From Parelaphostrongylus tenuis (Eukaryota > Nematoda > Chromadorea > Rhabditida > Metastrongylidae): a stretch of DNA of 64,000 nt. Each line of letters begins with the position of its first letter. The first letter of the stretch is position 1. A program made the position numbers and the translations under genes. Of this stretch, positions 23,205 through 33,672 are shown in pieces. The DNA is taken from NCBI GenBank assembly GCA_019055375.1, contig JAHQIW010004405.1:36850-100849 (forward strand), in the 5' to 3' direction. The notes beneath the pieces are model-generated. The model was not told the origin of the DNA and made no database searches. It was given only the letters and a program-made list of their open reading frames with translations.

Positions 23205-26200
23205 TCAGCATTGAGTAGAGTGCAGCGGTAGACGGGAATAATGCAAGAAATCGCACTCCATATTCAATGCTCGACGAACAACAAATAAGCAATTCTTCCA
23301 GGCTGAAAGAAGGGAGATCAGAGTCCGCTGTAGAAGATTGTAATTATAAATGAACGTTGAAGAGTACGATTATTACCTCTTTGGTAGTTCGAAACCGTAG
23401 ATATGTTGTGGACGGATACGAAAAGCAAAAGGTGCGAAACCGTGCTCAACGATTGCAACTGACGTGAACTTCGAGCTACCGTTGTCATCAGAACCGCCGT
23501 CATTGCTCCAAAGCACAATTTTTGAACGGCTGTTTCTTCAAATTAATCTAAAAATATCCCGCTTCTGACTAAAGATTGTCTAGAATTCGAAGACGATCAA
23601 AAGCAGAATTCGATAAAAAAGATAAAGCTCTCGGCGTTGATCAATCCCTGAGGGATGCGCCATGCATTCGTCTTCAATTTTTAACTTCGTTTGAGGTGAT
23701 TGAATGCATATCTGGCCTTTACAACGACTCGCGGTAGCCTCCCGCTGAACCGAGTCAGTGCTGCTTATCCTCCCAGACAAGTCTGAGGACCAATCTGGTA
23801 CCAATTTACCGACCCCGGAGGGATGGATGGCTTGGTGAGCCATGAGCGCGAGATCGCACTTTTGACCTCGTGTGCGACACAGAGCACCTCTAACCACTGC
23901 GCCACATGCGCTCTATATGCAAATTTCGATATTAAATGATAATACGGGAATATCTCTATACGAAACACCCTTAGAAACGTCGATAATATGTAGTAATAAA
24001 TGGAATCGTTAAGGCATACCTGAGCAGTCCCATCGCTGAAGATCATAATTAGACAGTCTGATCCAAGGCGTGTAAAAACAAGGTACGGTGGACCAGAGGA
24101 AGAAGAGAGTGCCGCTTTTCGAGACACTTGTGACATGAGGAGATCCGTGTCAGCCAATTCTCGTTCCATATATTCCCGATACTGACGAGCAACCTACAAG
24201 TCAGTCCTTCAACAACTCAGCACTGGAATGCTCCGGAAGGGGTGACAAAGAAACGAAACCTCAATGTGAGATCGTGTTAGACCTGAGTTTGAAGCATAGC
24301 TGGATGAACGGCATGTGGCGAAGAGAATGGAGTTTGTGCATAGATGAATGCTGACGAGTTTGCTCTGGAAAACATCGCTTATATGATACATAAAGAAAAC
24401 TCAAGCCAAGAATATTTCATTTGAGAGAACTGTTTTCACTGAAAATAAACTGTTCCTGACAGACACGTTGGTGGAAGAAAGTATTTGACTGCAATCAGGC
24501 GTTTTTGAAGTAGATTTTACTACGAGAATGATTAAATTTGTGTACATATAATTTAGCATTCCATGCATCATATGTAATTCACACATATGTGCGTGCTGCG
24601 TAGTGATAGATCTGCCTTGCGACACACATGTTGACAGTACGATCCCTTGCCAAGACTTAGCAAGCCTTCCACTCCACCAGGGTTGACGAATTGGTGATAG
24701 AGTTGTTGAAAGGATATGCACCACGGACTACGTACAATGATAGGCCACGACGAGACATTGTAAAGGTTAGATATGCATTCAAACACCTCAATGGGTGCTT
24801 GATATAAGACGAATGAAAGTACATTCCTCGATGGACTGATCAATGCCGAGAGCGCTTTGTCAAAACGAAAAGAGAAGAAGACTTCTCTTCAACCACTGTG
24901 ACTAGAAGGGCAAGCTAAAGATACTGTTTTAATGGATATGCGGATTGTGCGCTGTACGTCGATTCAGCAAAAAGTACATAATCGAAAGACTAGGAAGTGT
25001 GGCTGGCAATAATTTTTGATACAAGATGACAGTTACTAAGTTAACATCGATTCCATCCTACGGATATCAGTGATCGGAAGACTCCGACTTGAGGAGAAAA
25101 GGAAAAAGAACCTTTGGACCTACACGCTCTCATCTTCTGCTTTGGATTAAATTCATTACCAGCAAGATAGTAATGGCTGTGAATCCACGGTAGTGATTTA
25201 TAAGATCAGTTTGGTTATGCGGCAGGTGATGCAGAGTCTTCTGACCAGAAATGGATAAACTTCTTCGTAAGAAGGTAAAAGAGCGAAGTTTTCTTACTAC
25301 TACATAGCAGCAGGACAATTGGCTGGGTGTGTAGCCGTTGGAATTAGAGAGCAGCGTTCAGTATGACCATTTGATTACAGTATGCCTCGGATGTCATAGA
25401 GAAGCCGAATATGAGAAGATTTGAGCACCCAAACCCGATACACAAGAAACTATCGACATACACCATATCGGGATCGTTACATCATTCAGGGAAATTCTGC
25501 TCCCGTCGTAAAACTGTGCAGTGTCTTGTCACTACAGCGACTAATGGAGTTGTTGTTTTCAGTTGTCGCTTTGATGATGACAACTCCATTCAATAGTCTT
25601 CAAATAACATGATAAGAGATTCGGGAGGTAAGTGATTGAAACTCATTTGTAGCTTTCGAAAGATCTGCGAAGGCTGTCAATTTGTTCTACACCTATTTCT
25701 GCTACACAGAATTGAACTTTTGATTACGTGACCTCTAATCACGCATACTGTGTGGATCTCAACACTTCCTGCATTCGACCTGTTCTTCGCATTCATCCTC
25801 CACAAAGGTCATGAAACACTTCGCGTGTCGCTTCGACTGCTGCCTGATGATTTCGTCTTATTTATGAAAGACGTAAAATGCTGATCGAGAAGACTTCATC
25901 TTTCTGATGGTCCGACTCAGGCAGCCGCCTTCACATATGTATGGATTTCTTTGAAAGAGAGCCTCAGAGGGAGCCAAACCGTGCTTTCCTGATAGGTGTA
26001 TGTCCTTTCTTCGTTTGAGCAGTGCTCCACGAAGAATGTACGACTAAAACGACAGCGAAGGCGAAGTTTCACAACGAGGACGATCTACTGTGAAGATTCG
26101 ACTCTAATCATCGACTTTGAATACGGACGAAGACGTTGAAACATTAGCCTGAATAAATCTTATTGATTCAACCGTGTATTGGCTAGATCAAAAAACAAAC

Positions 26201-29200
26201 TACCAATGATCGATACTGGCGAGATTAGAGGAAAGTCTATGTTTTTTTTAGCACTACGCGATGAAGGAAAAGTAATATGCGTTCTCTCCTAATCCTTTCG
26301 GACCGAGTTTTTTTGCTGGAGAAATCTCTTCTCCTAAACTTTCACGAACTGTTCAGAAGGCTAGATCTTGGGAACTTCAGTACTTTCTGGACGTGAAAAA
26401 GTCGCCTGGTGGGTTGTAACAGCTGAAAATGAGATTTTTACTCCACACTCAGTTTGCTTTGTTCTCCCGATAAAGAACCTGTGGATAGCTTCTTACCAAA
26501 CACTAGAATGCCATTTAGAAGTACAAATGTTGTTGATTCCGAATCATGGTGCATAAAGCGCGTCAGAATATTAGAAAAAGGTTAAAAAACTTCCTGGAGA
26601 AAAAAATTTTGAAAGATACCGATAATCAAGCTCTGTCATATCACGCTACGCACAGCAATTCCAACTGCCACCCGGAGAAGCGCGTTTCGTAATTTACTAA
26701 GATACTTTTTCTCCGTTTTGGGAAGTTTTCTAAGTTTCCCGTAATCATGCAAAAAATATTCTTCTTTTTTTCTGAAGATTTAACCTTTTCAATTCTCTTT
26801 TATATCGCCAAATAAACCCCCTATGAAGCCAAAACAACAGGCTAACTATTTCGATGGAAACGTAATATTTTTTAGTTCTTAAAACACTCTACGAAGATAT
26901 TCTCGAAACCGAAACCCAATTTCAGAATCAATAAGATTTCTTCAAATATAGATCTTAGCCAACAAAAAAGACGCGGTGAGTTTTTCTCTCTGTCGTTACT
27001 GCAGTTCAATAAAACTCTCTTTTTTAAAAACCAACCATACTATTAGAATCGCCGCCACTCAACTACCGAATGACTACTAAATCTGTAATAAAAAAAAGTC
27101 TGGCGAAAAACCAAGCAAACGCGAATATTTACACACTATACACTCTAAAGGCAAAACATGCTTTTCTCTTCGTTGCCACAACGCTTCAAAAAATCTTTCT
27201 AGAAACCAAGTCCACTCTTAAAATCGCAATTTTTTTCAGCCATCAAATGACTACTAACAGCCTATGAAGAGTGTGTGTTTGACGAGAAAACCGCGAAGAG
27301 ATCAATGTACAATAGAACACACACTTGGTCCCGATAGGGTTAAAAAATCTGAGCCACTACTGCAATACACTTTTCTTTGAAGGCGCCTGCTAGGATATAG
27401 GGAGGTGCTCGAATGCCAAAACAATCAAAAAGTGTACCTAATAATGTGGAGTGCTGTGCAAAAACATTTGCGTCAGCCGGGATTCGAACCCAGATCTCAC
27501 TCTTTCCAGGAGCGTGTGCTGAACCGTTGCACCACTGATGCTCTGTTTTTGCACAGCACTCCACATTATTAGTTCGTAATCGTTTATATGACCGCCTCTG
27601 CACAACAAAAAACTGCCGTAGGTGCTTTCACGGCAGAGACGGTGATTGCATGAGCGTAGGCACAATATATCTAATCTCTTGCAAAGCGTGCGACGATAAG
27701 TATATTGGCGAAACGGTAGGCCGCTCTATGCTCGCATAGAAGAACACCTAGTCGACATGCGGCATACTAGAAAAAACACCCCGCTAGTATAGATAGAGCC
27801 CAAAAGCATGCCGGAGGATTTGATATAGAGGTCACTGTCCTTGAGCAGGATCAAAAAACATCAGCGCGAAAGACACTTGAGGAATTCTGAATAAACACGA
27901 TCAATCCACCTATGAACCGCAAGGAAGAATGCCTCGTAATCACCCGAGATATGAGTCACTATTTAAGACTGTTGTTCTAATGGGTTTAGTGCATTACTGG
28001 CCCATGTGATTACCGTTCCGTTGTTCTTCACCTGTTCATTCAGTGGAAGACATAATAGAAAGCGATGATTACGTTAAAGGCTGACTTTGCGCTGGATGCG
28101 ATCGAAATCTAGGTCTGACAATTTTCTCTGAAGAAGTGATGGAAGTGTTTGACTGATTGGATTGTAAACAACTTTGACCTTTGCAGGCTCTGACGATGGG
28201 CGACCTGTCGAAACGTTAGCTGTTGGATGTTTGAATAAATTTGAATTTAACACCTCGTGCCCCGCTTAAAAAGAAAGAAAAAATAAAAATCCCTATTTAA
28301 CTGCTTCAAAGAGCAGTGATATGACGTTGTGACTATATATCTGATAATATCAATGGCATGCAAAACTCTGAACTTCAAGTGGGAGATGAAACCGTGCCTC
28401 AACTTTCCCGGAGCCGAGTGCTTACCGTCGCACTACCGCGGCTTTTTTCCTGCTATCTTTCTTTTTCTGCGATACAAAGAAAGGGTGAGAAATGGGTTCA
28501 ACTCCCGCTCGAGGTTAAAAGTTTTGCATATCACTCAGTATTGCGGGATATATAATTATAGCAACATATCTTTTCTATGTGACTTGCACAAGGTCGGTAT
28601 CCCTTATCCCAAAGTCGATGGCTAGCGGCATGGTTCGCTTCTTCTTAGAAACGCTAACTGCGCATATAGGAAAGATTACTGGCGTGATCTCAAACTACGA
28701 ATGGTCTGTACTTAATCGGATGGATGACTGCTGATTAAGCCGATCCCTTTGATTCCTGTAGTCCCAGGTCAGCTAAGCCGAGGCCTCCTTAAGGTCGTCA
28801 CCACATCAGGCAGTCGCAGGCTATTGATAGTTACCAAAACGGTGGTCATTATGGTGCTGTTTACTTTTACGAAACGTCGGACTCGTTCTCTGCTTGAATA
28901 AGCCTTCTAGGGTTGAACCCTCGCTGAGCTTCGACGCGTCGGTGGTGCAGGCGTTAGCATACGCTCCCGGAAAGAGTGAGATCTGGGTTCGAATCCCGGC
29001 TGACGCAAACGTTTTTGGCACAGCACTCCACATTATTGGGTATACTGTAAACACCATACCACTGCAAGTGGCAGTCAAAATAAAAAAAATTCAGACTGAT
29101 TCTTAATAAAAAAGTGACTTGCAAAAAAGCCAGTTTTTGATTATCAAACTACGATAAATTCTGTTCATGATGAGATTGTGAGGAACAAAGCTACGGCCAG

Positions 29201-29335
29201 CTCAGACAGAGCCCTTCATTGAACTTCACCAAAATCGACCCATCACTGAATTGACACCCAAATCCACGTCGATTTGTGTAGTCAACCATTTCGTGACAAA
29301 CCAAGGTGGCAGTGAACATGGTTCCAAAGAAAAAT
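23205..29335 (-). CDS. plk: Polo-like kinase, C-terminal polo-box region (partial, frames broken)
   Basis: Four coding blocks on the minus strand. About 29170-29335 reads PPWFVTKW, then after one missing base VDYTNRRGFGCQFSDGSILV and KFNEG: polo box 1. Exon 24020-24193 (58 codons, AG and GT borders, no indel) reads VARQYREYMERELADTDLL, then SSSSGPPYLVFTRLGSDC and LIMIFSDGTAQ: linker and start of polo box 2. Exon 23377-23547 continues INFEE, KIVLWSNDGGSDDNG and FTSVAIVEHGFAPFAFRIRP with missing bases. Exon 23205-23327 reads RTLISLLSAWKNCLFVVRR and ends LHSTQC with TGA. Polo boxes bind phosphorylated partners and place the kinase at centrosomes and kinetochores. The intron at 24.2-29.1 kb is about 5 kb and full of mobile elements. 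No kinase domain was found upstream in the window. Missing bases mostly sit in homopolymers, so a functional gene with sequencing errors and a decayed copy are both possible. Confidence 0.65.
23621..23913 (-). mobile_element. SINE S1, full-length copy with target-site duplication
   Basis: On the minus strand it begins with a tRNA-like head (GAGCGCATGTGGCGCAGTGG then TTAGAGGTGCTCTGTG, with a decayed box B before GATCTCGCGCTC), followed by an unrelated body with CCGGGGTCGGTAAATTGG and a TTTATC-type tail. Twelve-base flanks GCAGAATTCGAT (23603-23614) and GCAAATTTCGAT (23919-23930) look like a target-site duplication with two differences. It sits in the intron between polo-kinase exons at 23547 and 24020. 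Confidence 0.75.
24560..24850 (+). mobile_element. SINE S1, old divergent copy
   Basis: The reverse complement carries GCGCTCTCGGCATTGATCAG, TTTGAATGCATATCTAACC and the tRNA-like head remnant GTGTGTCGCAAGGCAGATC in the same order as the copies at 23621 and 40564. It is more diverged and in the opposite orientation. The minus strand frame at 24568-24843 is a product of this repeat, not a gene. Confidence 0.6.
24851..27435. other. Intron sequence of the polo-like kinase gene, nothing else recognised
   Basis: Frames such as 25411-25596 and 26368-26556 are short and overlapping. A plus strand stretch near 25800 reads RVSLRLLPDDFVLFMKDVK but is closed by stops on both sides. The part at 26600-27300 is AT-rich without visible structure. 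Confidence 0.35.
27439..27571 (-). repeat. tRNA-like unit inside a perfect 28-base inverted repeat
   Basis: Positions 27439-27466 and 27544-27571 are perfect reverse complements. Between them, 27470-27541 on the minus strand is a 72-base tRNA-like sequence: GCATCAG acceptor arm pairing with CTGACGC (one mismatch), box A TGGTGCAACGG, a five-base-pair anticodon stem with loop CTGGAAA, and T arm CTGGGTTCGAATCCCGG. The loop would give anticodon GGA (serine), but no long serine variable arm is present. A close relative lies at 28936-29006. Confidence 0.75.
27640..28255 (+). mobile_element. Penelope-like element, GIY-YIG end and 3' tail
   Basis: The plus strand at about 27650-27735 reads VGTIYLISCKACDDKYIGET then VGRSM, followed in another frame by an RIEEHLVDMRHTRK-type stretch: the GIY-YIG nuclease of Penelope-like retroelements (YIGETxR, then EH). 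After several stops it reaches ITRDMSHYLRLLF and a 3' tail with GACCTGTCGAAACGTTAGC and AATAAA, the usual Penelope ending. The reverse transcriptase part is absent; the copy is dead. Confidence 0.7.
28330..28860 (-). repeat. Inverted copy of the Y-Z composite repeat
   Basis: Fold-back Z at 28345-28560 has terminal inverted repeats (GCATGCAAAACTCTGAAC at the left, AAAAGTTTTGCATATCA at the right) and, on the minus strand, a tRNA-like core GCGGTAGTGCGACGGTAAGC. Segment Y at 28590-28860 is the reverse complement of 8120-8400. Order and orientation are exactly opposite to 8120-8660. Confidence 0.6.
28936..29055 (+). repeat. tRNA-like retroposon head with short body
   Basis: Positions 28936-29006 fold as a cloverleaf: acceptor GCGTCGG with CTGACGC, box A GGTGCAGGCGTTAGCATACG, anticodon stem CGCTC/GAGTG with loop CCGGAAA, T arm CTGGGTTCGAATCCCGG. 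Position 33 is C instead of the invariant U, so a working tRNA is unlikely. The following bases to about 29055 share GCACAGCACTCCACATTATT with the inverted-repeat arms at 27439-27571, so the two belong to one family. Confidence 0.6.
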
Positions 29336-29849
29336 TACTGGCTCCATCGGAAAAAACGATGGATGGAATGAGATAACAACATTCTTGTATTTCTTTGAGA
29401 CATCAAACAATGGACGTTTACTAACCATGAAGTGCATCGATATCGTTTACGTAACCGTTTATTGTAGCAGCTAATATTGGCTGGCGTGACATATCAGGGT
29501 CAGAACCAAACCCAGAATAGTGAGTACTCACTTTTGACTCACGATGAGACTGAAAATAGAAAGAAGCTAGCAAAGAAACGAATGAATCGAGTGTTACAAA
29601 ATTTCCTAAAAGCTAAGAGGAGCAGTAAAATGCACATTAATGGCAATTTCACGAATCATATTGCCGCCTGGTGAAGCAAGAGATGTACGCTGTGGAGAGT
29701 ATTGCCATTCACATCTTGCTTTAGCAACTCTTTCACACTTTTAGTTTTAAATGACCAAACAGTTATTAGTGGTAGCAAGTATACAGTGATTCATTGAACA
29801 AATAATACAAAATATGCCTAGCGTCAGATACTCAACTTCAAATCAATGA

Positions 29850-30120
29850 TTAAATTTCTCTCAGATGTTTCATCGAATTATCGAGGCCCAGAGGTGTTCC
29901 TGAGTGTTGGACTGCGAAGTACAGCGGGAGTTCAAGGTTCAACTTATTGCCTCGGCAAAACCATCCAAACTGAGAAGGAATCCGACATTTCCAATCGGAA
30001 AAACCAGCTAAAAAGACCATGCCAAGAATGACTGCCGTTTTGGTAGCTGCTAAGCGCAAGGTAAATAGTAACCAGCACCGTTTCGGGGCTCGCATTATCA
30101 ATGAAGACGGCTGCCCAATT
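29850..30120 (+). repeat. Interspersed repeat segment X
   Basis: Similar to 7965-8110 in the same orientation. It lies just upstream (in gene sense) of the polo box 1 block. The overlapping frames at 29846-30101 are not genes. Confidence 0.45.
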
Positions 30121-30236
30121 ACCCGACTATCCTAGTGTGCTCATATTGAATTCGACTCATTTTTACAAAAACAAACTCCTAGGGCCCATGAAACCCTCTC
30201 TCACTTTATTTTTATGTTCAAATCCATACTTTAGAA

Positions 30237-30430
30237 GCTAAAGCAATGAAGCAAGGGCGGTTTCGTCAAGCAGCACCCAGTAGTGCGTCGGTGGCAAGCA
30301 CTGAAAAATCTCATTAATATTCAAAATTCGCTCCTGCATTTTTGGACATTTTGCCTCGGTGGACCCAAACCCAAAAGAGGAACATTTTGAGAAGAGTAAA
30401 ATTAAGCTTGAGAGCAGTTGCCATCGAGAA
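30237..30430 (-). other. Coding-like minus strand block, possible exon
   Basis: An open minus strand frame reads STEAKCPKMQERILNINEIF then QCLPPTHYWVLLDETALASL and L before a TAG. Composition is protein-like. It lies between the polo box 1 block and the RTE insertion, so it could be an upstream polo-kinase linker exon, but I see no matching motif and no certain splice sites. Confidence 0.25.
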
Positions 30431-31255
30431 ATTTTCGCTCAATGCCAAAAGGAACTAGCCTCGACCGTTATGATGTGTTCACATTACATGCCGTTATACG
30501 GCCAGTAAAGGAGCAATATCATCCATAATAGAATATTTACCTCAATAGCACTTTCGGAATAGAATGATTCATCGCCACGCAAGGATGCTCTTGCGGTTAC
30601 CTGATGGTTGGGCGAAAACTGATTGAGTGTAACAAACACCTATAAATAAACTCTATATAATCTATCTGAGCGATATGGGTCTGCAATGCTGTTATTTGCC
30701 TAAAGTGCTTAAAATTAAGAAAAACGTCGATTCTACTAAAACTTATGTCTACACCTTGAATAGGAGGAAAAGAAAAGTCAAGATACGAACCTACTGATGA
30801 GATTCCTCGCTTCAAAAGAGATTTTAATCGACGTTGGGAACGTGTATTGACCGTTTTGGATTCTTGAGTATGTCTCCTCTAAACTATCCGTCTCAATAGG
30901 AACTTTTTAATTATCATTTAGTACATCATAGAAATGATTGACCACAGCTCGCTAAGTTCAGAATGACCACGCTACATAAAATCTGTAATTAGAGACTGGA
31001 GAAAATTGAAAGGTTCGATCTAAGCGGTGTCATTTTGTGACTTACCTCTCGAGCAAGATAATTTGATGTTTCATTAACAGTGGTAGTAGTAGAGAAAATC
31101 GTGTTGTATCGAATTAATTCAGAAAGTCCTAAACTGTGTGGAAATCGATACCTTCAGAGCGAATTGCGTAGTGGTGAGCGATTTTCGTTGCTTGATCAAA
31201 GTATCTTTCCCAGTTTTGTGGAAACTCTAAAATTTTTCGAATTACTTCGATACAA
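30431..31255. other. No gene recognised
   Basis: Two short frames (30597-30815 minus and 31080-31255 plus) without motif. A plus strand stretch KSRYEPTDEIPRFKRDFNRR at about 30773-30832 looks coding-like but is isolated. Confidence 0.3.
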
Positions 31256-31259
31256 CACG

Positions 31260-32645
31260 ATTTCGCTACTCGCTCATATGCTTTTCATTTGTATCTGCTT
31301 TTCGTCTTTTTTTGAGTTCTTCCTTTCATCTCTTCTCTTCAGTGTTTTGCAAGTTCGGCAGTTAGGTTTCGGTTGCCTGTAGCTCGGGCGATTCCACGTT
31401 GACGTATTAGCTCGAGTGTCTGCGGCGACAAGCGTCTCTTCGTGACTTCAGAATTCTCGGCTTTCATAGCACTAACGTGAAGATATTCAACGACCCTATC
31501 GTTTTCTCCGTTGATATTGTCTGAACGGTATCTTCCCATTAGCCGACTAATGATTTGAATACGTCCCAGTTTATGGTAGTTCTGGGAATTCGCTGTTTGA
31601 TTTTAGCGCTATCTCTCCTTTCCGTAAAACGGAACGTTGCGCGAAGGAGACGATGCCCTAATCCCGTGTAGAACTTCGGAACAACAGTTCTTCAGACGCT
31701 CTCTTAGGTCCAGTTTTTAGGTTAAAATCTCCAACAATTACCCTGAAGAATATATGGTCTTCTTTGAAGAACTTTTTGAGGTACATATAGAAAGCTTCGA
31801 CTTCGTCTTCGTCATAGCTTGATGTTGGTGCGTATGCAACGAAGCTGATCCAAGCTGGCATTGAACCACATCGTTTAAACCACATTGGTCCGATACGGTT
31901 GCTGGCTGTTTGAACGAATCGATGTTCACGGCCAATTATCGATTTGGTGAGGAAGCCAACGCCGTTGACACCTCTGTTATAGCATGTTCCAAGAAACAGT
32001 TCTTCGACTGTGTCATTAACAGCGTGAAATGATGGCGTCTTGTCGTTTAAGCCGAGGCACTGACGTCGTACCTTATCCTTCTTGGTGAAATCAATAGATC
32101 TTCTGCAGCGGATTCGTGAGCAAGTGTTCTTACATTGTAGGTACAGATCGTCATTTTAGTCCGTTTAGATTTTGTCGGCCTAATTTAGCCCTGAGATTTT
32201 AGCAGCCTCTCCGTACTCGTCCTACAAAGCGCTGTCGTACCAGGGCGCCTTCGGGGTCAGGGAAATGAGGTCCATTTTGGTTACTGTTTTCGGCATTTTA
32301 GTACCCAACGTATATCTTGGTAAGCTCTAAACGTAGGGGCTGGGTTCTCACGAGTAGCTTGCCAGTCTTTCTCGGGGGAGAGGAAGTAACTACTTGTTGG
32401 AAGCGACTCCTAACCGCCTCCCATGTACTTCCCAACCGCTTGATTACAGGCTTTTAGCCGACTTCATTAGCAGAAATAGAGCTTTGTCAAGGGCACTGCA
32501 GAAGCAAGGAGCTCATCACCTGAATCCACTCCGTCTCTGGGAAGCTCACGGTCGCTTTTGGTTCTCGTTTATTCCCCTATCCACTACCTGGAGACGCGCC
32601 ACGTGCTCTCGCGACTAACCGGGAGGGATCCCTCAAAGAGGGAGA
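31260..32645 (-). mobile_element. RTE-type LINE, 5' region and endonuclease half
   Basis: On the minus strand, 32160-32645 resembles the RTE 5' untranslated part. The ORF starts with MTICTYNVRTLAHESAAED at about 32154, followed by FVAYAPTSSYDEDEVEAFYM at about 31825 and FRVIVGDFN at about 31745, the last being the APE-type endonuclease motif with its catalytic Asp and Asn. The linker DRVVEYLH and TKRRLSPQTLELIRQRG lies at about 31400-31495. Several frameshifts and one stop are present. The sequence then ends: no reverse transcriptase follows, although RTE copies usually keep their 3' end. Confidence 0.85.
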
Positions 32646-33672
32646 TCCGTGGAACAGGTATACCTACTAAATAATAAGCTCGACGTGAGCAATCAGCGAT
32701 ATTCAATATTCTGGAAAAAATTCTTGGATTGAGTGGATTTAGTGGTTTTTTCGCAGTCATCAAAATGATTGTGTCCTACAAGTAGTCCCATTTCTGATTA
32801 TTGATGTACTATCTCGCATGTCAATCTTTTCAATATCGCACAGGTAGCAATAATACTTTGGAAGGACAAATGTTGCGCAAAAAATTCGATCACCGCAACA
32901 TAGACGTCTATCTTTTGGAATGTCTCAGTACTTTTGTTATGTATACGGTGTAAGCGCTCGATTTATCATTCGGAATGACTGGAGGTGAGAGGCTATTACA
33001 GAAAGTTTGTTTAAGAAACCTAAAAATATAGAATGCTATCACCTTCTATTTTCACCACATGAAGATGCTTGTTCCTGCTGAGTTAGAAGCATTGGAAAGC
33101 GCACTGGAATTAGTGTTTTCCATATCGCACACGCAAGTTTCTTAGCCATCTCACAACTACGAACAAGGACTAGTTGCTTTAACTTTTATTTCTGCTGATA
33201 AAATCTCATTGCAATAATCAATTCATGGGATGTTTAATTACCATCCAAAATGTGAATGCCTTTGAAGTGTTGGTTCAGCTTTATTACAATAATAGAGAGC
33301 AGGACTGAGGGATGATAAGGAGTAGAAGATCAAAAGTTGAAATATTCCAAAATGGTGTTATTAGCGTTATGTAATCAGCTTTACTACTCCACAAATGGCT
33401 ATTTCTCGTTAAACGAGTTGCATCTGTGCCAAAAAAATTTGACAATTTCAACATGTGTGCGAGAATTTTTCTATTTATAAATACACTGGTTTTTTCCTTA
33501 CACTTTTTGGATGGACAACTTCATTTGACTTGCACATTTTACACAATTGGATCACTTTTTTATTACAAGAATGCATGAATTCTTGAATAGGTATGTTAAT
33601 ATGTGTGATTCAAAGAGATGAAAACTAATGAACGCATCGTTTATTGCGAACATTTCAAAACGGTTCTACGTT
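32646..33672. other. No gene recognised
   Basis: Short frames only. A plus strand reading LRKKFDHRNIDVYLLECLS at about 32872 vaguely resembles a kinase helix C region but lacks any other kinase motif and is on the strand opposite to the polo boxes. Confidence 0.3.

Noticed and set aside
24401..24843. Minus strand frames of 91 and 107 codons
   Set aside because: They coincide with the old inverted SINE copy and are explained by it.
27470..27541. Functional tRNA-Ser(GGA) gene
   Set aside because: It lacks the long serine variable arm, has an acceptor mismatch, and sits in a repeated inverted-repeat structure.
28936..29006. Functional tRNA gene
   Set aside because: The anticodon loop has C at the invariant U33 position and it belongs to the same repeat family.
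32872..32950. Kinase helix C-like HRNI motif on the plus strand
   Set aside because: It is an isolated four-residue match with no other kinase motif and on the wrong strand for the polo boxes.
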